NCBI RefSeq assembly: GCF_023370115.1
Contig: NZ_CP097160.1
Span: 1,240,001 to 1,304,000, forward strand
Direction of reading: 5' to 3'
Origin: Gulosibacter sediminis
GTDB taxonomy: Bacteria; Actinomycetota; Actinomycetes; Actinomycetales; Microbacteriaceae
DNA: 64,000 nt
Shown here one piece after another: positions 1 to 9,604 of the stretch (position 1 is its first letter; the number at the start of each line of letters is the position of its first letter). A program made the translations under genes and the position numbers. The notes beneath the pieces are model-generated. The model saw nothing but the letters and a program-made list of their open reading frames with translations, was not told where the DNA came from and ran no database searches.

Positions 1-1
1 T

Positions 2-181
2 GGGGGCGACGGGTCGGACAGCCCCGGTGGCGAGAGCGACGGCGGCAGCGAATCGCAGCCCGATCCGGATGCGCTCGACGAGCTCGAGAACGGGCTCGGC
101 GACAATCAGCAGGATCGCCAGAACGACGTCGAGGACGAAGAGGGCGGTTATGGGCAGAGCCAGCCCGATCAACCGTGGTAA
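2..181 (+). CDS. C-terminal end of an unidentified acidic protein (partial)
   Basis: An open frame enters from the left edge and stops with TAA at 179-181, giving about 59 residues. The tail is low complexity, rich in Asp, Glu, Gly, Ser and Gln (it contains '[15 protein letters not shown]'), with no hydrophobic segment. It ends 11 bases before the proS start, so it may lie in the same transcription unit. Codon use (third-position GC) looks coding. The family cannot be told from the tail; such acidic Q-rich tails occur on several actinobacterial envelope and TPR/VWA-type proteins, but I do not assign one. Confidence 0.6.
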   Translation, partial: GGDGSDSPGGESDGGSESQPDPDALDELENGLGDNQQDRQNDVEDEEGGYGQSQPDQPW

Positions 182-192
182 CGCGGGGTACG

Positions 193-1956
193 ATGGCCGA
201 CGTGATCCAACGCCTGTCGAACTACTTCCTTCGCACGCTCCGCGACAACCCGGCCGACGCCGAGGTCGCCAGCCACCGCCTACTCGTTCGCGCCGGGTAC
301 ATCCGACGCCAGGCGCCAGGCATTTTCGCCTGGCTGCCGATCGGGCTGCGAGTTCGCCGGCGCGTTGAGGCGATCGTCCGCGAGGAACTCACGGCAGCCG
401 GCGCGCAGGAGATGCTCTTCCCGGCACTGCTGCCGCAGGAGTTCTACGAGGCGACCGGTCGCGTCGAGGACTACGGCGACGGGATGTTCCACCTCCGCGA
501 CCGCAAGGACGCCGAGATGGTGCTCGCGCCGACGCACGAGGAGGCGTTTACCCTCGCGGTGAAGGACCTCTTCTCGTCGTACAAGGACCTCCCGATCACG
601 ATCTACCAGATTCAGGACAAGTACCGCGACGAGGCCCGCCCTCGCGCCGGCATCCTGCGCGGCCGCGAGTTCACGATGAAGGACGCCTACTCGTTCGACT
701 GGAACGACGAGGGCCTCGAGGCGAGCTACCAGGCGCAGCGCGACGCGTACGAGCGCATCTTCCGCCGGCTCGGACTCGACTACGTCATCGTCGCCGCCGA
801 CTCGGGCGCCATGGGCGGTTCGAAGTCGGAGGAGTTCCTGCACCCGACCGAGATCGGTGAGGACACCTTCGTGCGCACGGCCGACGGCAGCTACGCGGCG
901 AACGTGGAGGCCTACACGGCGACCCCGGCCGAGCCTCGCGACGCGTCGGGCGACCCGGCCGTCGAGGTGTTCGACACCCCGAACGCGGGCACGATCGACG
1001 CGATCTGCGAAATGGAAAACATCACCGGCGACGCCACATTGAAGAACCTCGTGGTGGCGCTCACCGACCACGAGGGCAAGCGCGAGCTCGCGATTGTTGG
1101 ACTGCAGGGCGACCGCGCGGTCGACATGAAGCGGCTCGAGATCGCTTTCGCACCCCGCGAGGTCGAGGCCGCGACCGAGGACGACCTCAAGGCGCATCCC
1201 GAACTCATTCGTGGTTACATCGGCCCGTGGAAGGACGGCAAGCAGTTCCTCGGCGAGGAATCGATCTCCGGCATCCCGTACTTCCTCGACACCCGCATCG
1301 GCGACGGCTCGACCTGGGTCACCGGAGCGAACGTGAATGAGCAGCACGTGCGGCACCTCGTGTTCGGCCGCGACTTCGTGGCCGACGGCCGCGTCGAGGC
1401 CGCCGAGGTGCGCGACGGCGACCCGGCCCCCGGCGGGCTCGGCCCGATCACCGCGGAGCGCGGCACCGAGATTGGCCACGTCTTCCAGCTCGGCCGCAAG
1501 TACGCCGAGGCGCTCGGCGCCAAGGTGCTCGACCCCAACGGCAAGCAGGTTGTCGTGACCATGGGTTCTTACGGCATCGGCGTGACCCGAAACCTCGCCC
1601 TCGTAGCCGAGCAGAACCACGACGACCGAGGCCTGATCTGGCCCGAGGAGCTCGCACCCTTCGACGTCCACGTGATCGCCACGGGCAAGGGCGAGGCGCC
1701 CCTGCAGGTCGCCACGCAGCTCGCCGAGGGTGCTGAGGCCGAGGGGCTCGAGGTGCTCTTCGACGACCGTCCGAAGGAATCGCCCGGCGTGAAGTTCGGC
1801 GACGCCGAGCTCATCGGTATTCCCTGGATCCTCATCGCGGGCAAGACGGCGGCCGAGGGCATCGTTGAACTCTGGAACCGTCGCAGCAACGAACGCACCC
1901 AGGTCCCGATCGGCGAGGCAATTCCTGCGCTGCTCGCGGCCCGTGCGGTAAGATAA
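193..1956 (+). CDS. proS: Prolyl-tRNA synthetase, bacterial type with editing insertion
   Basis: Class II aminoacyl-tRNA synthetase that charges tRNA-Pro in the cytoplasm. The 587-residue length is that of the bacterial ProS form with the INS editing domain between motifs 2 and 3 (roughly residues 220-400). Motif 2 is seen at about residue 145 ([16 protein letters not shown]), motif 3 near 457 ([12 protein letters not shown]), and the anticodon-binding domain follows. I chose ATG at 193 ([17 protein letters not shown]) because a purine-rich GGGG precedes it and the family begins close to 'LS..FLRTLR'; a GTG at 202 is the alternative. The next gene is nusA, 50 bases downstream. Confidence 0.97.
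   Translation: MADVIQRLSNYFLRTLRDNPADAEVASHRLLVRAGYIRRQAPGIFAWLPIGLRVRRRVEAIVREELTAAGAQEMLFPALLPQEFYEATGRVEDYGDGMFHLRDRKDAEMVLAPTHEEAFTLAVKDLFSSYKDLPITIYQIQDKYRDEARPRAGILRGREFTMKDAYSFDWNDEGLEASYQAQRDAYERIFRRLGLDYVIVAADSGAMGGSKSEEFLHPTEIGEDTFVRTADGSYAANVEAYTATPAEPRDASGDPAVEVFDTPNAGTIDAICEMENITGDATLKNLVVALTDHEGKRELAIVGLQGDRAVDMKRLEIAFAPREVEAATEDDLKAHPELIRGYIGPWKDGKQFLGEESISGIPYFLDTRIGDGSTWVTGANVNEQHVRHLVFGRDFVADGRVEAAEVRDGDPAPGGLGPITAERGTEIGHVFQLGRKYAEALGAKVLDPNGKQVVVTMGSYGIGVTRNLALVAEQNHDDRGLIWPEELAPFDVHVIATGKGEAPLQVATQLAEGAEAEGLEVLFDDRPKESPGVKFGDAELIGIPWILIAGKTAAEGIVELWNRRSNERTQVPIGEAIPALLAARAVR
1949..1954 (+). promoter_or_regulatory. Possible -10 hexamer for the nusA operon
   Basis: TAAGAT overlaps the proS stop codon (TAA 1954-1956) and sits 52 bases before the nusA ATG. 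No convincing -35 is present. nusA itself has a good Shine-Dalgarno (GGAGGAG just upstream), so a leadered transcript is expected if this is used. Confidence 0.3.
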
Positions 1957-2006
1957 TCGTTTCCGGCGCGAGGCCGGCACCGAAATCTGAATACGGAGGA
2001 GAGCCC

Positions 2007-3035
2007 ATGAAGATCGATCCTGCAGTGCTGAGAACACTCGAGCGGGAACGGGAAATCCCCTTCGACGAACTCGTCGAGATCCTCGAGCAGGCCATCTTCG
2101 CCGCCTACGTAAAGCACACGACCGCCGAGGTCGGCAAGGCCACGCCGCCGGAGGGCTCGCGCGTCAACCTCGACCGCCGCACCGGCGAGGTCACCATCGT
2201 TGAACCGCAGTACAACGAAGAGGGCGAGGTGATCGGCGAGGCGCTTCTGCCGGCAGAAGACTTCGGCCGCATCGCGGCAGCCGCGGCGAAGCAGGTCATT
2301 ACGCAGCGGATGCGCAACATCGACACCGACAAGGTGCTCGGCGAGTTCCGTGGTCGCGAGGGCGACATCGTCAACGGCGTGATCCAGCAGGGTGACGACC
2401 CGAAGATGGTGCGCATCGAGATCTCCCCGGGCGTCGAGGCGATCATGCCGCCCGAGGAGCAGGTACCGGGCGAGGACTACCGCCACGGCCGCCGCATCCG
2501 CGTCTTCGTGACGAAGGTCGAGCGAGTCGAGCGCGTGGGTCGCGGCACCCGCAGCGCGCGCATTACCGTCTCGCGCACCCACCCGCAGCTCGTGCGCAAG
2601 CTGTTCGCGAACGAGGTTCCCGAGATCGCCAACGGCATGGTCGACATCGTTGCGGTCGCTCGCGAGGCGGGCCACCGCTCGAAGGTCGCCGTGCGCGCGA
2701 CCGAGCCGGGCTTCAACGCGAAGGGCGCTTGCATCGGCCCGCTCGGTGCTCGCGTACGCGCCGTGACGAATGAACTCGACGACGAGAAGATCGACATCGT
2801 CGACTACTCGAACAACCTCGCCGACTTCGTAGCCAACGCCCTGAGCCCCGCCAAGGTGTCGAGCTCGTTCGTGCTCGATCCGAAGACGAAGGCCGTGCGC
2901 GTGCTCGTTCCCGACTTCCAGCTGTCACTCGCGATCGGCAAGGAGGGGCAGAACGCCCGCCTCGCCGCGCGCCTCACCGGCGCCCGGATCGATATCCAGC
3001 CCGACAGCGTTATGGAAGACCCCGACGAGTCGTAG
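2007..3035 (+). CDS. nusA: Transcription termination/antitermination factor NusA
   Basis: RNA polymerase-associated factor that modulates pausing, termination and antitermination. The 342 residues contain the N-terminal RNAP-binding domain (about 1-110), an S1 domain starting near residue 113 (EFRGREGDIVNGVIQQG) and two KH domains, with GxxG-type loops near residues 243 (IGPLGARV) and 309 (IGKEGQNA). The length matches actinobacterial NusA, which lacks the acidic C-terminal repeats of enterobacteria. It heads the nusA-ylxR-infB-rbfA cluster; rimP, normally directly upstream, is missing here. ATG 2007 is preceded by GGAGGAG. Confidence 0.97.
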   Translation: MKIDPAVLRTLEREREIPFDELVEILEQAIFAAYVKHTTAEVGKATPPEGSRVNLDRRTGEVTIVEPQYNEEGEVIGEALLPAEDFGRIAAAAAKQVITQRMRNIDTDKVLGEFRGREGDIVNGVIQQGDDPKMVRIEISPGVEAIMPPEEQVPGEDYRHGRRIRVFVTKVERVERVGRGTRSARITVSRTHPQLVRKLFANEVPEIANGMVDIVAVAREAGHRSKVAVRATEPGFNAKGACIGPLGARVRAVTNELDDEKIDIVDYSNNLADFVANALSPAKVSSSFVLDPKTKAVRVLVPDFQLSLAIGKEGQNARLAARLTGARIDIQPDSVMEDPDES

Positions 3036-3062
3036 CGGCGCGTGCGCCGACGGGGGAGTAGT

Positions 3063-3344
3063 ATGGATGCAGTGCGAACGTGCATTGGATGTCGCGTGCG
3101 CGCCTCACAAGAACAACTCATCAGAGTTGTCGAGGTATCTGGAAGGCTCCAGCTCGACTGGAACCGGACACTGCCCGGCCGAGGCGCGTGGTTACATCCT
3201 CGTGTTGACTGCGTAACTCACGCGATCGACCGAAAGCAGTTCCGACGCGCGCTGCGCGCCGGGGAGCTGGATGACAGCGCCCTTCGTTCGTACCTAACTG
3301 CACTACCAGCAAAGGTTGTTGATCGGACTATGGACCAATCATGA
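3063..3344 (+). CDS. ylxR: YlxR-family RNA-binding protein
   Basis: A 93-residue protein of the YlxR (DUF448) family, a small RNA-binding protein almost always encoded between nusA and infB. Visible hallmarks are the CIGCR motif at residues 7-11 and GRGAWLHP at 39-46. I place the start at ATG 3063 rather than the in-frame GTG at 3042, because a GGGGGAG ribosome-binding sequence lies at 3052-3058 and families begin a few residues before C-x2-C. Work in Firmicutes links YlxR to transcription control and RNase P; its role here is not shown by the sequence. Confidence 0.93.
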   Translation: MDAVRTCIGCRVRASQEQLIRVVEVSGRLQLDWNRTLPGRGAWLHPRVDCVTHAIDRKQFRRALRAGELDDSALRSYLTALPAKVVDRTMDQS

Positions 3345-3414
3345 GTGGCTCGCGATGAGGCACAACCGTTAATTGGTCTGCTCCCGTCAGGGGCAGACCC
3401 TGATGAGGAGAACT

Positions 3415-6300
3415 GTGGCAAAACCACGCGTACATGAGATCGCCGCCGAGATGGGCGTCGAATCTAAGGTCGCACTCGCGACCCTGCAGGAAATGGGCGA
3501 GTTCGTAAAGACTGCGTCCTCGAGTGTCGAGCCTCCCGTGGCTCGTCGCCTGCGAGACGAACTGAAGCGCCGCGCCGAACAGGGCGGCGCCGACAGTGCT
3601 GCCGAGGCGCCGAAGCCGGCTGCAGCAGCAGCCCCTGCAGCCCCGAAGCCTGCGACGGGTGCACCGAAGCCCGGCGCTCCGAAGCCCGGCGCTCGTTCGG
3701 CCGCTCCGAAGCCCGGCGCAGCAAAGCCCGGCGCAGCGAAGGCAGCGCCAAAGGTAGATAACCGTCAGCAGTCGGCCCCGAAGCCGGCCGCGAACAAGCC
3801 CGCTGAGGCCGCCGCCCCGAAGCCGGCCGCTCGCTCGGCGGTCGCGCCGACGCCGACTCCGAAGCCCGGCGAGGCACAGGCCAAGCCCGCCCAGGGCGGC
3901 GCCAAGCCTGGGCAGTCGGCCGCGGCCAAGCCCGGTGCGGCTGCGCCGAAGCCTGGCGCTCCGAAGCCCGGCGGCGCTGATGGCAACAACATCCCGCGTC
4001 CCCGCGGCCCGCGCCCGGGCAACAACCCCTACGCCTCGTCGCAGGGCATGGGCGCACGCCCGCGCCCCGGTAACAACCCCTTCAGCCCCAAGCAGGGTCA
4101 GGGTGGCGCACCGCGCCCCGGTGGCCCCCGTCCTGGTGCCCCGAAGCCGGGTTCCGTTGGCGGTCGTGGTCCCGCTGGTCCGGCGCGTCCGGGTCAGCCC
4201 CGCGTGCTGCCCGGTGAGCGACCCCAGAACGCCGGCGGCGGCCGCGGTCGCGGCGGCGCTGGCGGTGGTGGCGGTCGTCCCGGCGGCGCCGGCGGCGGCG
4301 GATTTGGTGCGCCTCGCCCCGGTGGCGGCGGCGGACGTCCGGGCCCCGGTGGCCGCGGTCGCGGTGGCACCGCTGGTGCCTTTGGTCGCGGCGGCGGTAA
4401 GTCGAAGGCACGTAAGTCGAAGCGGACGAAGCGGGCAGAATTTGAGATGCGGGAGGCGCCGTCGATTGGCGGCGTGAAGGTTCCCCGCGGTGATGGCGAG
4501 ACGCGCATCCGGCTGCGTCGCGGCGCATCGATCTCGGACTTTGCCGACAAGATTGATGCGTCGCCCGGTGATCTCGTAACGGTGCTGTTCCACCTCGGTG
4601 AGATGGCGACCGCGACGGAGTCGCTCGACGAGGGCACCTTCGAGGTGCTCGGCGAAGAGCTCGGCTACAAGATCGAGATCGTGTCGCCCGAGGACGAAGA
4701 CCGCGAGCTGCTCGAAACCTTCGACATTGACCTCGAGGGCGAAGAGGAGGCGGAGACCGACGAGGACCTCGAGATCCGTCCGCCGGTCGTGACCGTGATG
4801 GGTCACGTCGACCACGGTAAGACTCGACTGCTCGACGCGATCCGTCGCAGCGACGTTCAGGCTGGCGAGGCCGGCGGCATCACCCAGCACATTGGTGCCT
4901 ACCAGGTGTGGGGCGAGCACGAGGGCGTCAAGCGCGCGATCACCTTCATCGACACCCCGGGTCACGAGGCCTTCACCGCCATGCGTGCCCGTGGTGCGAA
5001 CGTCACCGACGTTGCGATCCTCGTGGTCGCGGCCGACGACGGCATCATGCCGCAGACGATTGAGGCGCTGAACCACGCGAAGGCGGCGGGCGTGCCCATC
5101 GTGGTCGCGGTCAACAAGATCGACGCCGAGGGTGCGAACCCCGACAAGGTGCGCGCCCAGCTGACCGAGTACGAGCTCATCGCTGAGGAATACGGTGGCG
5201 ACACTATGTTCGTTAACGTTTCGGCGAAGACCGGTGAGGGTGTGCGCGAGGTCATTGACGCCGTGCTTCTCACCGCCGACGCCGAGCTCGACCTGCGTGC
5301 GAACCCGAACAAGGACGCCCGCGGAACGGCGATCGAGGCGAAGCTCGACAAGGGCCGGGGTGCGGTCGCGACCGTGCTCATCCAGTCGGGTACCCTCCGG
5401 GTCGGCGACTCGATCGTTGCCGGTACGGCGTACGGTCGTGTCCGCGCGATGCTTGACGAGAACGGCGAAGCGGTCGAGGCCGCCTACCCGTCGCGTCCCG
5501 TGCAGGTGCAGGGTCTGAGCTCGGTGCCTCGCGCCGGCGACACGTTCCTCGTCACCGAGGACGACCGTACAGCCCGTCAGATTGCCGAGAAGCGCGAAGC
5601 GGTCGAACGCAACGCGCAGCTCGCGAAGGCTCGCAAGCGCATGTCGCTCGAGGACTTCACCCGCGCGCTCGAAGAGGGCAAGGTGCAGTCGCTCAACCTC
5701 ATCATCAAGGGTGACGTCTCCGGTGCCGTCGAGGCGCTCGAGGACTCCCTGCTCAAGATCGAGGTCGACGACTCGGTGCAGCTGCGCATCATTCACCGCG
5801 GTGTTGGTGCGATCAGCGAGTCGGACGTCAACCTGGCGACCATCGACAGCGCCGTGATCATCGGCTTCAACGTTCGTCCCGACCAGAAGGCACGTGCTGC
5901 CGCGGTTCGCGAGGGCGTGGACATCCGCTTCTACTCGGTCATTTACGACGCGATCGATTCGGTCGAGCGTTCGCTCAAGGGCATGCTCGAGCCGGAGTAC
6001 GAGGAAGTCCAGTCGGGCGTGGCGGAGATCCGCGAGATCTTCCGCTCGTCGAAGTTCGGCAACATCGCCGGCTGCCTCGTGCAGTCGGGCACGATTACCC
6101 GCAACGCGAAGGCTCGCGTCATCCGCAACGGCGTTGTCGTTGGCGATGGCCTTGCCATCGAGTCGCTGCGCCGCTTCAAGGACGACGTGACCGAGGTTCG
6201 TGACGGCTTCGAGTGCGGTATCGGCCTCGGCAAGTTCAACGACATCCAGATCGGTGACGAGATCGAGACCACGGAAATGGTGGAGAAGCCCCGTGACTGA
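3415..6300 (+). CDS. infB: Translation initiation factor IF-2 with long APKPG-rich linker
   Basis: GTPase that brings initiator tRNA to the ribosome. 961 residues: an IF2N segment (about 1-55), a very long Ala/Pro/Lys/Gly linker (about 60-340), a basic [12 protein letters not shown] patch, then the G domain with GHVDHGKT at about 463, DTPGHE near 513 and NKID near 567, followed by domains II-IV. GTG 3415 is preferred because GAGGAG at 3405-3410 sits four bases upstream and the product starts [14 protein letters not shown], typical of the family; ATG 3403 would put the start inside that site. It overlaps rbfA by 8 bases. Confidence 0.97.
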   Translation: MAKPRVHEIAAEMGVESKVALATLQEMGEFVKTASSSVEPPVARRLRDELKRRAEQGGADSAAEAPKPAAAAAPAAPKPATGAPKPGAPKPGARSAAPKPGAAKPGAAKAAPKVDNRQQSAPKPAANKPAEAAAPKPAARSAVAPTPTPKPGEAQAKPAQGGAKPGQSAAAKPGAAAPKPGAPKPGGADGNNIPRPRGPRPGNNPYASSQGMGARPRPGNNPFSPKQGQGGAPRPGGPRPGAPKPGSVGGRGPAGPARPGQPRVLPGERPQNAGGGRGRGGAGGGGGRPGGAGGGGFGAPRPGGGGGRPGPGGRGRGGTAGAFGRGGGKSKARKSKRTKRAEFEMREAPSIGGVKVPRGDGETRIRLRRGASISDFADKIDASPGDLVTVLFHLGEMATATESLDEGTFEVLGEELGYKIEIVSPEDEDRELLETFDIDLEGEEEAETDEDLEIRPPVVTVMGHVDHGKTRLLDAIRRSDVQAGEAGGITQHIGAYQVWGEHEGVKRAITFIDTPGHEAFTAMRARGANVTDVAILVVAADDGIMPQTIEALNHAKAAGVPIVVAVNKIDAEGANPDKVRAQLTEYELIAEEYGGDTMFVNVSAKTGEGVREVIDAVLLTADAELDLRANPNKDARGTAIEAKLDKGRGAVATVLIQSGTLRVGDSIVAGTAYGRVRAMLDENGEAVEAAYPSRPVQVQGLSSVPRAGDTFLVTEDDRTARQIAEKREAVERNAQLAKARKRMSLEDFTRALEEGKVQSLNLIIKGDVSGAVEALEDSLLKIEVDDSVQLRIIHRGVGAISESDVNLATIDSAVIIGFNVRPDQKARAAAVREGVDIRFYSVIYDAIDSVERSLKGMLEPEYEEVQSGVAEIREIFRSSKFGNIAGCLVQSGTITRNAKARVIRNGVVVGDGLAIESLRRFKDDVTEVRDGFECGIGLGKFNDIQIGDEIETTEMVEKPRD
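3600..4400 (+). repeat. Degenerate APKPG/RPG tandem repeats inside infB
   Basis: Within infB the codons for A-P-K-P-G recur many times between about 3610 and 3980, then change to R/G/P-rich and finally GGGGR-rich blocks up to about 4390. Spacing is irregular and in frame, so this is a coding low-complexity linker, not a CRISPR array. It separates the IF2N segment from the G domain and is expected to be disordered. Repeats of this kind are prone to length changes between strains. Confidence 0.85.
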
Positions 6301-6724
6301 CAACGCCCGGGCAGCACGCCTGGCCGACCGCATCAAGGTGCTGGTGGCGAAGACCCTCGAACGGGGAGTCAAAGACCCCCGTCTCGGCTTCGTCACCATC
6401 ACCGACGTGCGAGTCACGGGTGATCTGCAGCACGCGACCATCTTCTACACGGTGTACGGCACCGACGAGGAGCGGGTCGAGTCGGCCGCCGCGCTGAAAA
6501 GCGCGACGGGCATGATTCGCTCCGAAGTGGGCCGCAACCTCAACGTGCGGCTTACGCCGTCGATTGAGTTCGTGCTCGATGCCCTGCCCGACAACGCGGG
6601 TCGTATTGACGACCTGCTGGCGCGGGCTCGCGAAGAGGATGCGCGACTCGCGTCCGAACGCGACGGCAAGGGATTCGCGGGAGAATCAAACCCCTATCGC
6701 GACTCTGACGACGAGCAGGAATAA
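6293..6724 (+). CDS. rbfA: Ribosome-binding factor A
   Basis: 30S maturation factor (KH-like fold) acting on the 5' end of 16S rRNA. 143 residues; the RADRI-like start ([19 protein letters not shown]), the [15 protein letters not shown] strand and the C-terminal [11 protein letters not shown] segment match the family. GTG 6293 is chosen because it places the start just before the conserved helix and overlaps the infB stop by 8 bases, giving translational coupling. The C terminus is acidic. A strong hairpin follows at 6736-6772. Confidence 0.93.
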   Translation: MTDNARAARLADRIKVLVAKTLERGVKDPRLGFVTITDVRVTGDLQHATIFYTVYGTDEERVESAAALKSATGMIRSEVGRNLNVRLTPSIEFVLDALPDNAGRIDDLLARAREEDARLASERDGKGFAGESNPYRDSDDEQE

Positions 6725-6734
6725 GCTCCATCAA

Positions 6735-7625
6735 TCAGTGCGGGAGGCGAAGGAATTCGTCCTCCCGCACTGCTAGTTGGTCGCGCACCAGCGCATCCGC
6801 GAGGCGGGTGACGCGTTCCGAGAACTCGGTGTCGAGGGCGCCGAGCTCTTGGGGGAGCGCCTCCTCGACCACTCCCTCGTCGCGCTCTCGCAGGAGGCGC
6901 ATGATGCGGCCCCGCAGTTCGCGGTCCGAGCCCGCAAACTTCGCCTGCGCGCGGCCCGGCGCCGGCATCTCCGGGTTGCCTGCTAGGTGCCACTCGCACA
7001 GCTCTGCGACCGGGCACGCCTCGCACGCTGGCGCGCGGGCGACACAGATCACCGCGCCAAGCTCCATCGAGCCGGCGTTCCACGAGGCTGCCGCTTCGGC
7101 CTCGCTCGGGAGCACCTCGAGCATCTCGGCGTCGTCGCGTCGATGATTCGGCAGCCACGCGTGCTGCTGGCCGTGGAGCGTGCGCGCGAGCACGCGCCGC
7201 ACGTTCGTGTCGACGACCGGCACGACTTCGCCGTAGGCAAACGACGCGACCGCAGCCGAGGTGTACGGGCCGATGCCCGGCAGCGTGAGCAGCGCATCCC
7301 TGCTGCGGGGTACTTCGCCACCGTGGTCGACGACGATCGCCTGCGCGCAGCGGCGCAGGGCAACTGCCCGGCGCGGGTAACCGAGTCGGTCCCACGCCCG
7401 AATCACGTCGGCGTCGCTCGCCGCGGCAAGGTCGGCGGGCGTCGGCCACTTCGCCATGAACTCGAGCCACTTCGGCAGCACCCGAGACATCTGCGTCTGC
7501 TGGCTCATGACCTCGCTCACGAGAATGCCCCACGGGCTGCAGTCGGGCTCGCGCCAAGGGAAATCGCGGGCCGTGCGGTCGTACCAGTCGATGACCGTGC
7601 CGACCAGCGCATCCTTCGAGGTCAT
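6735..7625 (-). CDS. mutY: A/G-specific adenine DNA glycosylase MutY
   Basis: Base-excision repair enzyme removing adenine mispaired with 8-oxoguanine. 296 residues: HhH-GPD fold with catalytic Glu38 (SEVMSQQTQ), helix-hairpin-helix LPGIGPYTSA (115-124), catalytic Asp139 (PVVDTNVRRV) and a complete 4Fe-4S loop, Cys194-x6-Cys201-x2-Cys204-x5-Cys210. The C-terminal NUDIX-like 8-oxoG recognition domain of E. coli MutY is absent, which is usual for the short actinobacterial form. Its ATG overlaps the stop of the upstream reductase gene by four bases (ATGA), so the two are co-translated. It is convergent with rbfA. Confidence 0.95.
   Translation of the reverse strand: MTSKDALVGTVIDWYDRTARDFPWREPDCSPWGILVSEVMSQQTQMSRVLPKWLEFMAKWPTPADLAAASDADVIRAWDRLGYPRRAVALRRCAQAIVVDHGGEVPRSRDALLTLPGIGPYTSAAVASFAYGEVVPVVDTNVRRVLARTLHGQQHAWLPNHRRDDAEMLEVLPSEAEAAASWNAGSMELGAVICVARAPACEACPVAELCEWHLAGNPEMPAPGRAQAKFAGSDRELRGRIMRLLRERDEGVVEEALPQELGALDTEFSERVTRLADALVRDQLAVREDEFLRLPH
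6736..6772. terminator. Convergent terminator hairpin embedded in the 3' end of mutY
   Basis: CAGTGCGGGAGG (6736-6747) pairs perfectly with CCTCCCGCACTG (6761-6772), and the 13-base loop contains a further CGAA/TTCG pairing. It lies 12 bases after the rbfA stop and inside the last codons of mutY on the other strand, so one palindrome can end both transcripts. It lacks a long T tract. Confidence 0.7.
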
Positions 7626-8614
7626 GCCGTCACCCTGCGCGCGAGCTCACGGGGCGGCAGGAAGCGTCCCGTCGCCGAAACGTCGTGCACGAGCCGGGTG
7701 AGGCGCTCGTTCAGGGGAGCGGCCAGGCCGATCTCCGCCGCGCTGCGCACGACCTCGCCGTTCAGGGCGTCGATCTCGGTGGGCTGGCCGCGCCGAATGG
7801 ACTGGAGGGTCGAGGCAGGGTTCGGGGTTGTGCCGAACATTCGGCCGAGCTTGCCGCGCACCACGTCGAGCGCGAAGCCGTCGCGCACGAGATTGGCGAA
7901 GTGCGGATGCATGCCGGCGACGCGCGAGAGGCGGATGCGCCGCGCGTCGGCGACGGCGAGGAGTTCCTCGAGCGACACCGCGAGGATGGGCGCGAGCAGG
8001 GGATGCGCGCTGACCCATTGCACGCTGAGGCCCGTGATCGCGGGCAGCGCATTGACCTGATTCAGTAGGAGCTTCATCCAGAGCAACCCGTCCAGGTTGT
8101 CGGAGGCGGCCGCGGGCAGGGCGGTGCTGAACGCCGCGGCAAGCTCGCGTGCGTCCGCGTATCCGCCGGGGTCCATGGCCGCGACGGTCAGCTTGCCGGG
8201 GCCGGTCATATGAATTTCGGCGTCACCCAGATTCGTGGCGGGGAACGTCGAAACGAGTCCGTAGACGCCTTCGACTCGGCCGAGCAGCCGGGCCACCTCT
8301 TCCGGTCCGCGGACGCCGTTCTGCGCGACGACCAAGGGCGTCGTACCGATCGCCGTCGTTTGCTGCTCCACGGCGGCGGCCGTCTGGTAAGTGCGCACGG
8401 CCAGCAGCACGACGTCGGAGTCCTTCGCGACCCGCCCGCTCGCGCTGACCGGCGCCGAGAACGTCCCGTGCACCCCGCGCAGCCGGATGCCGTGCTCGCG
8501 TACCGCGGCGAGCGTTGAGCCGCGCGCCACGGCATGCACCTCGTGGCCGGCGCGGGCCAGGAGCGCCGCGAGCGTTCCGCCAACCGCGCCGACGCCGATC
8601 ACTGAAACTCGCAT
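7622..8614 (-). CDS. Ketopantoate reductase family protein (PanE/ApbA type)
   Basis: NADPH-dependent 2-dehydropantoate 2-reductase family, 330 residues. The N-terminal Rossmann motif VIGVGAVGGTLAALLARAG (residues 4-22) and the downstream LLWMKLLLNQVNALPAI block carrying the family's catalytic Lys are visible, followed by an all-helical C domain. The family includes true PanE (pantothenate synthesis) and relatives of unknown substrate; a neighbour in mutY gives no metabolic hint, so I leave the symbol empty. It is transcribed divergently from truB, from an apparently leaderless promoter (TAGGCT ending 6 bases before ATG). Confidence 0.85.
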   Translation of the reverse strand: MRVSVIGVGAVGGTLAALLARAGHEVHAVARGSTLAAVREHGIRLRGVHGTFSAPVSASGRVAKDSDVVLLAVRTYQTAAAVEQQTTAIGTTPLVVAQNGVRGPEEVARLLGRVEGVYGLVSTFPATNLGDAEIHMTGPGKLTVAAMDPGGYADARELAAAFSTALPAAASDNLDGLLWMKLLLNQVNALPAITGLSVQWVSAHPLLAPILAVSLEELLAVADARRIRLSRVAGMHPHFANLVRDGFALDVVRGKLGRMFGTTPNPASTLQSIRRGQPTEIDALNGEVVRSAAEIGLAAPLNERLTRLVHDVSATGRFLPPRELARRVTA

Positions 8615-8620
8615 CGACTC

Positions 8621-8626
8621 AGCCTA
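8621..8626 (-). promoter_or_regulatory. Leaderless -10 hexamer of the ketopantoate reductase-like gene
   Basis: On the minus strand TAGGCT is followed by six bases (GAGTCG) and then the ATG at 8614. No Shine-Dalgarno is possible in this spacing. The expected -35 zone of this promoter falls on the truB -10 hexamer. Confidence 0.6.
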
Positions 8627-8640
8627 GCGACGCGCGGGCA

Positions 8641-8646
8641 TAGAAT
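8641..8646 (+). promoter_or_regulatory. Leaderless -10 hexamer of truB
   Basis: TAGAAT is followed by seven bases and ATG 8654, so transcription should begin at or next to the start codon. Its expected -35 position (8618-8623) overlaps the -10 hexamer of the divergent gene. Confidence 0.65.
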
Positions 8647-8653
8647 CGTACGG

Positions 8654-9604
8654 ATGTCTCCACGTTCCGAAGGCCCGCACGGCCTGCTGCTGCTCGACAA
8701 GCCGTCGGGTATCACGAGCCACGACCTCGTCGCCCAGACGCGGCGCGCGCTCGGCACCCGTAAGGTCGGCCACGCCGGCACCCTCGACCCGATGGCGACG
8801 GGGCTCATGCTGCTCGGGGTGGGCGACGCCACCCGGCTGCTCACGTACCTGGTCGGAGAAGACAAGGTGTACGAGGCGACCGCCAGGTTCGGCATCGCGA
8901 CGAACACCGAGGACGCCGACGGTGAGGTCACGAGCCTCGCCGCACCCGAACAGCTCCGGGCCATCACCCACGACCGCCTCGAGACAGCCCTCGAGAAGCT
9001 GCGCGGCGAGATTCAGCAGGTGCCGAGCGCGGTGAGCGCGATCAAGGTCAACGGCGTGCGCAGCTACAAGCGAGTGCGCGACGGCGAGGAGGTCGAGCTC
9101 GCGGCACGCACCGTCACCATCCAAGAGCTGCACGTGCTCGGCACCGAGTTCCGCGAACTCGGGCTCGCCGACGGCACGACGCAGCCGGTGCTCGACGTGC
9201 GCCTGCGGGTCGGTTGCTCCTCGGGAACCTATGTTCGGGCGATCGCGCGCGACCTCGGCAATGACCTCGGGGTTGGCGCCCATCTGACCGCGCTCAATCG
9301 ACTCGAGGTCGGAGACTTCCGAGTTGCCAACGCGACGACGGTGAGTGACGAGCAACTCGAGAGCCGGCTCGTTTCGCCTGCCAAGGTGGCGACGACTAGA
9401 TTCCCCTCGTTTGTCGCCGACGGGGCACAAGCGAGCGCGCTGCGCAACGGCCGCCGCATTGCCGCACCGGCCGGCACCGAATCGATCGACGGGCCGATCG
9501 CGGCGCTCGACGCCGAAGGCGACCTCATCGGCCTCATCAAGATCCGCGACGGCGAGAGCAAGATTCTGATGAACATGCCGCAGCGGAGCGTGAGCGGCGC
9601 ATGA
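8654..9604 (+). CDS. truB: tRNA pseudouridine(55) synthase TruB
   Basis: Makes pseudouridine-55 in the T-loop of tRNAs. 316 residues. The opening LLLLDKPSGITSHDLV and the catalytic motif GHAGTLDPMATGLM with Asp45 are diagnostic; a C-terminal PUA-like region follows. It begins a four-gene unit in which every junction overlaps (truB stop and next ATG share four bases), ending in ribF. truB-ribF linkage is widespread in bacteria; the two membrane-protein genes between them are the unusual part. Confidence 0.96.
   Translation: MSPRSEGPHGLLLLDKPSGITSHDLVAQTRRALGTRKVGHAGTLDPMATGLMLLGVGDATRLLTYLVGEDKVYEATARFGIATNTEDADGEVTSLAAPEQLRAITHDRLETALEKLRGEIQQVPSAVSAIKVNGVRSYKRVRDGEEVELAARTVTIQELHVLGTEFRELGLADGTTQPVLDVRLRVGCSSGTYVRAIARDLGNDLGVGAHLTALNRLEVGDFRVANATTVSDEQLESRLVSPAKVATTRFPSFVADGAQASALRNGRRIAAPAGTESIDGPIAALDAEGDLIGLIKIRDGESKILMNMPQRSVSGA

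Noticed and set aside
280-2037. 585-codon minus-strand frame over proS
   Set aside because: Antisense shadow of proS; no recognisable domain and unusual composition.
3610-4390. Repeat array resembling CRISPR
   Set aside because: Repeats are in-frame, irregular and coding for the IF2 linker; no spacers or cas genes.
3328-6441. 1037-codon open frame on the minus strand over infB
   Set aside because: It is antisense to infB and arises from high GC in third codon positions; product is Arg/Leu/Gly-rich with no motif.
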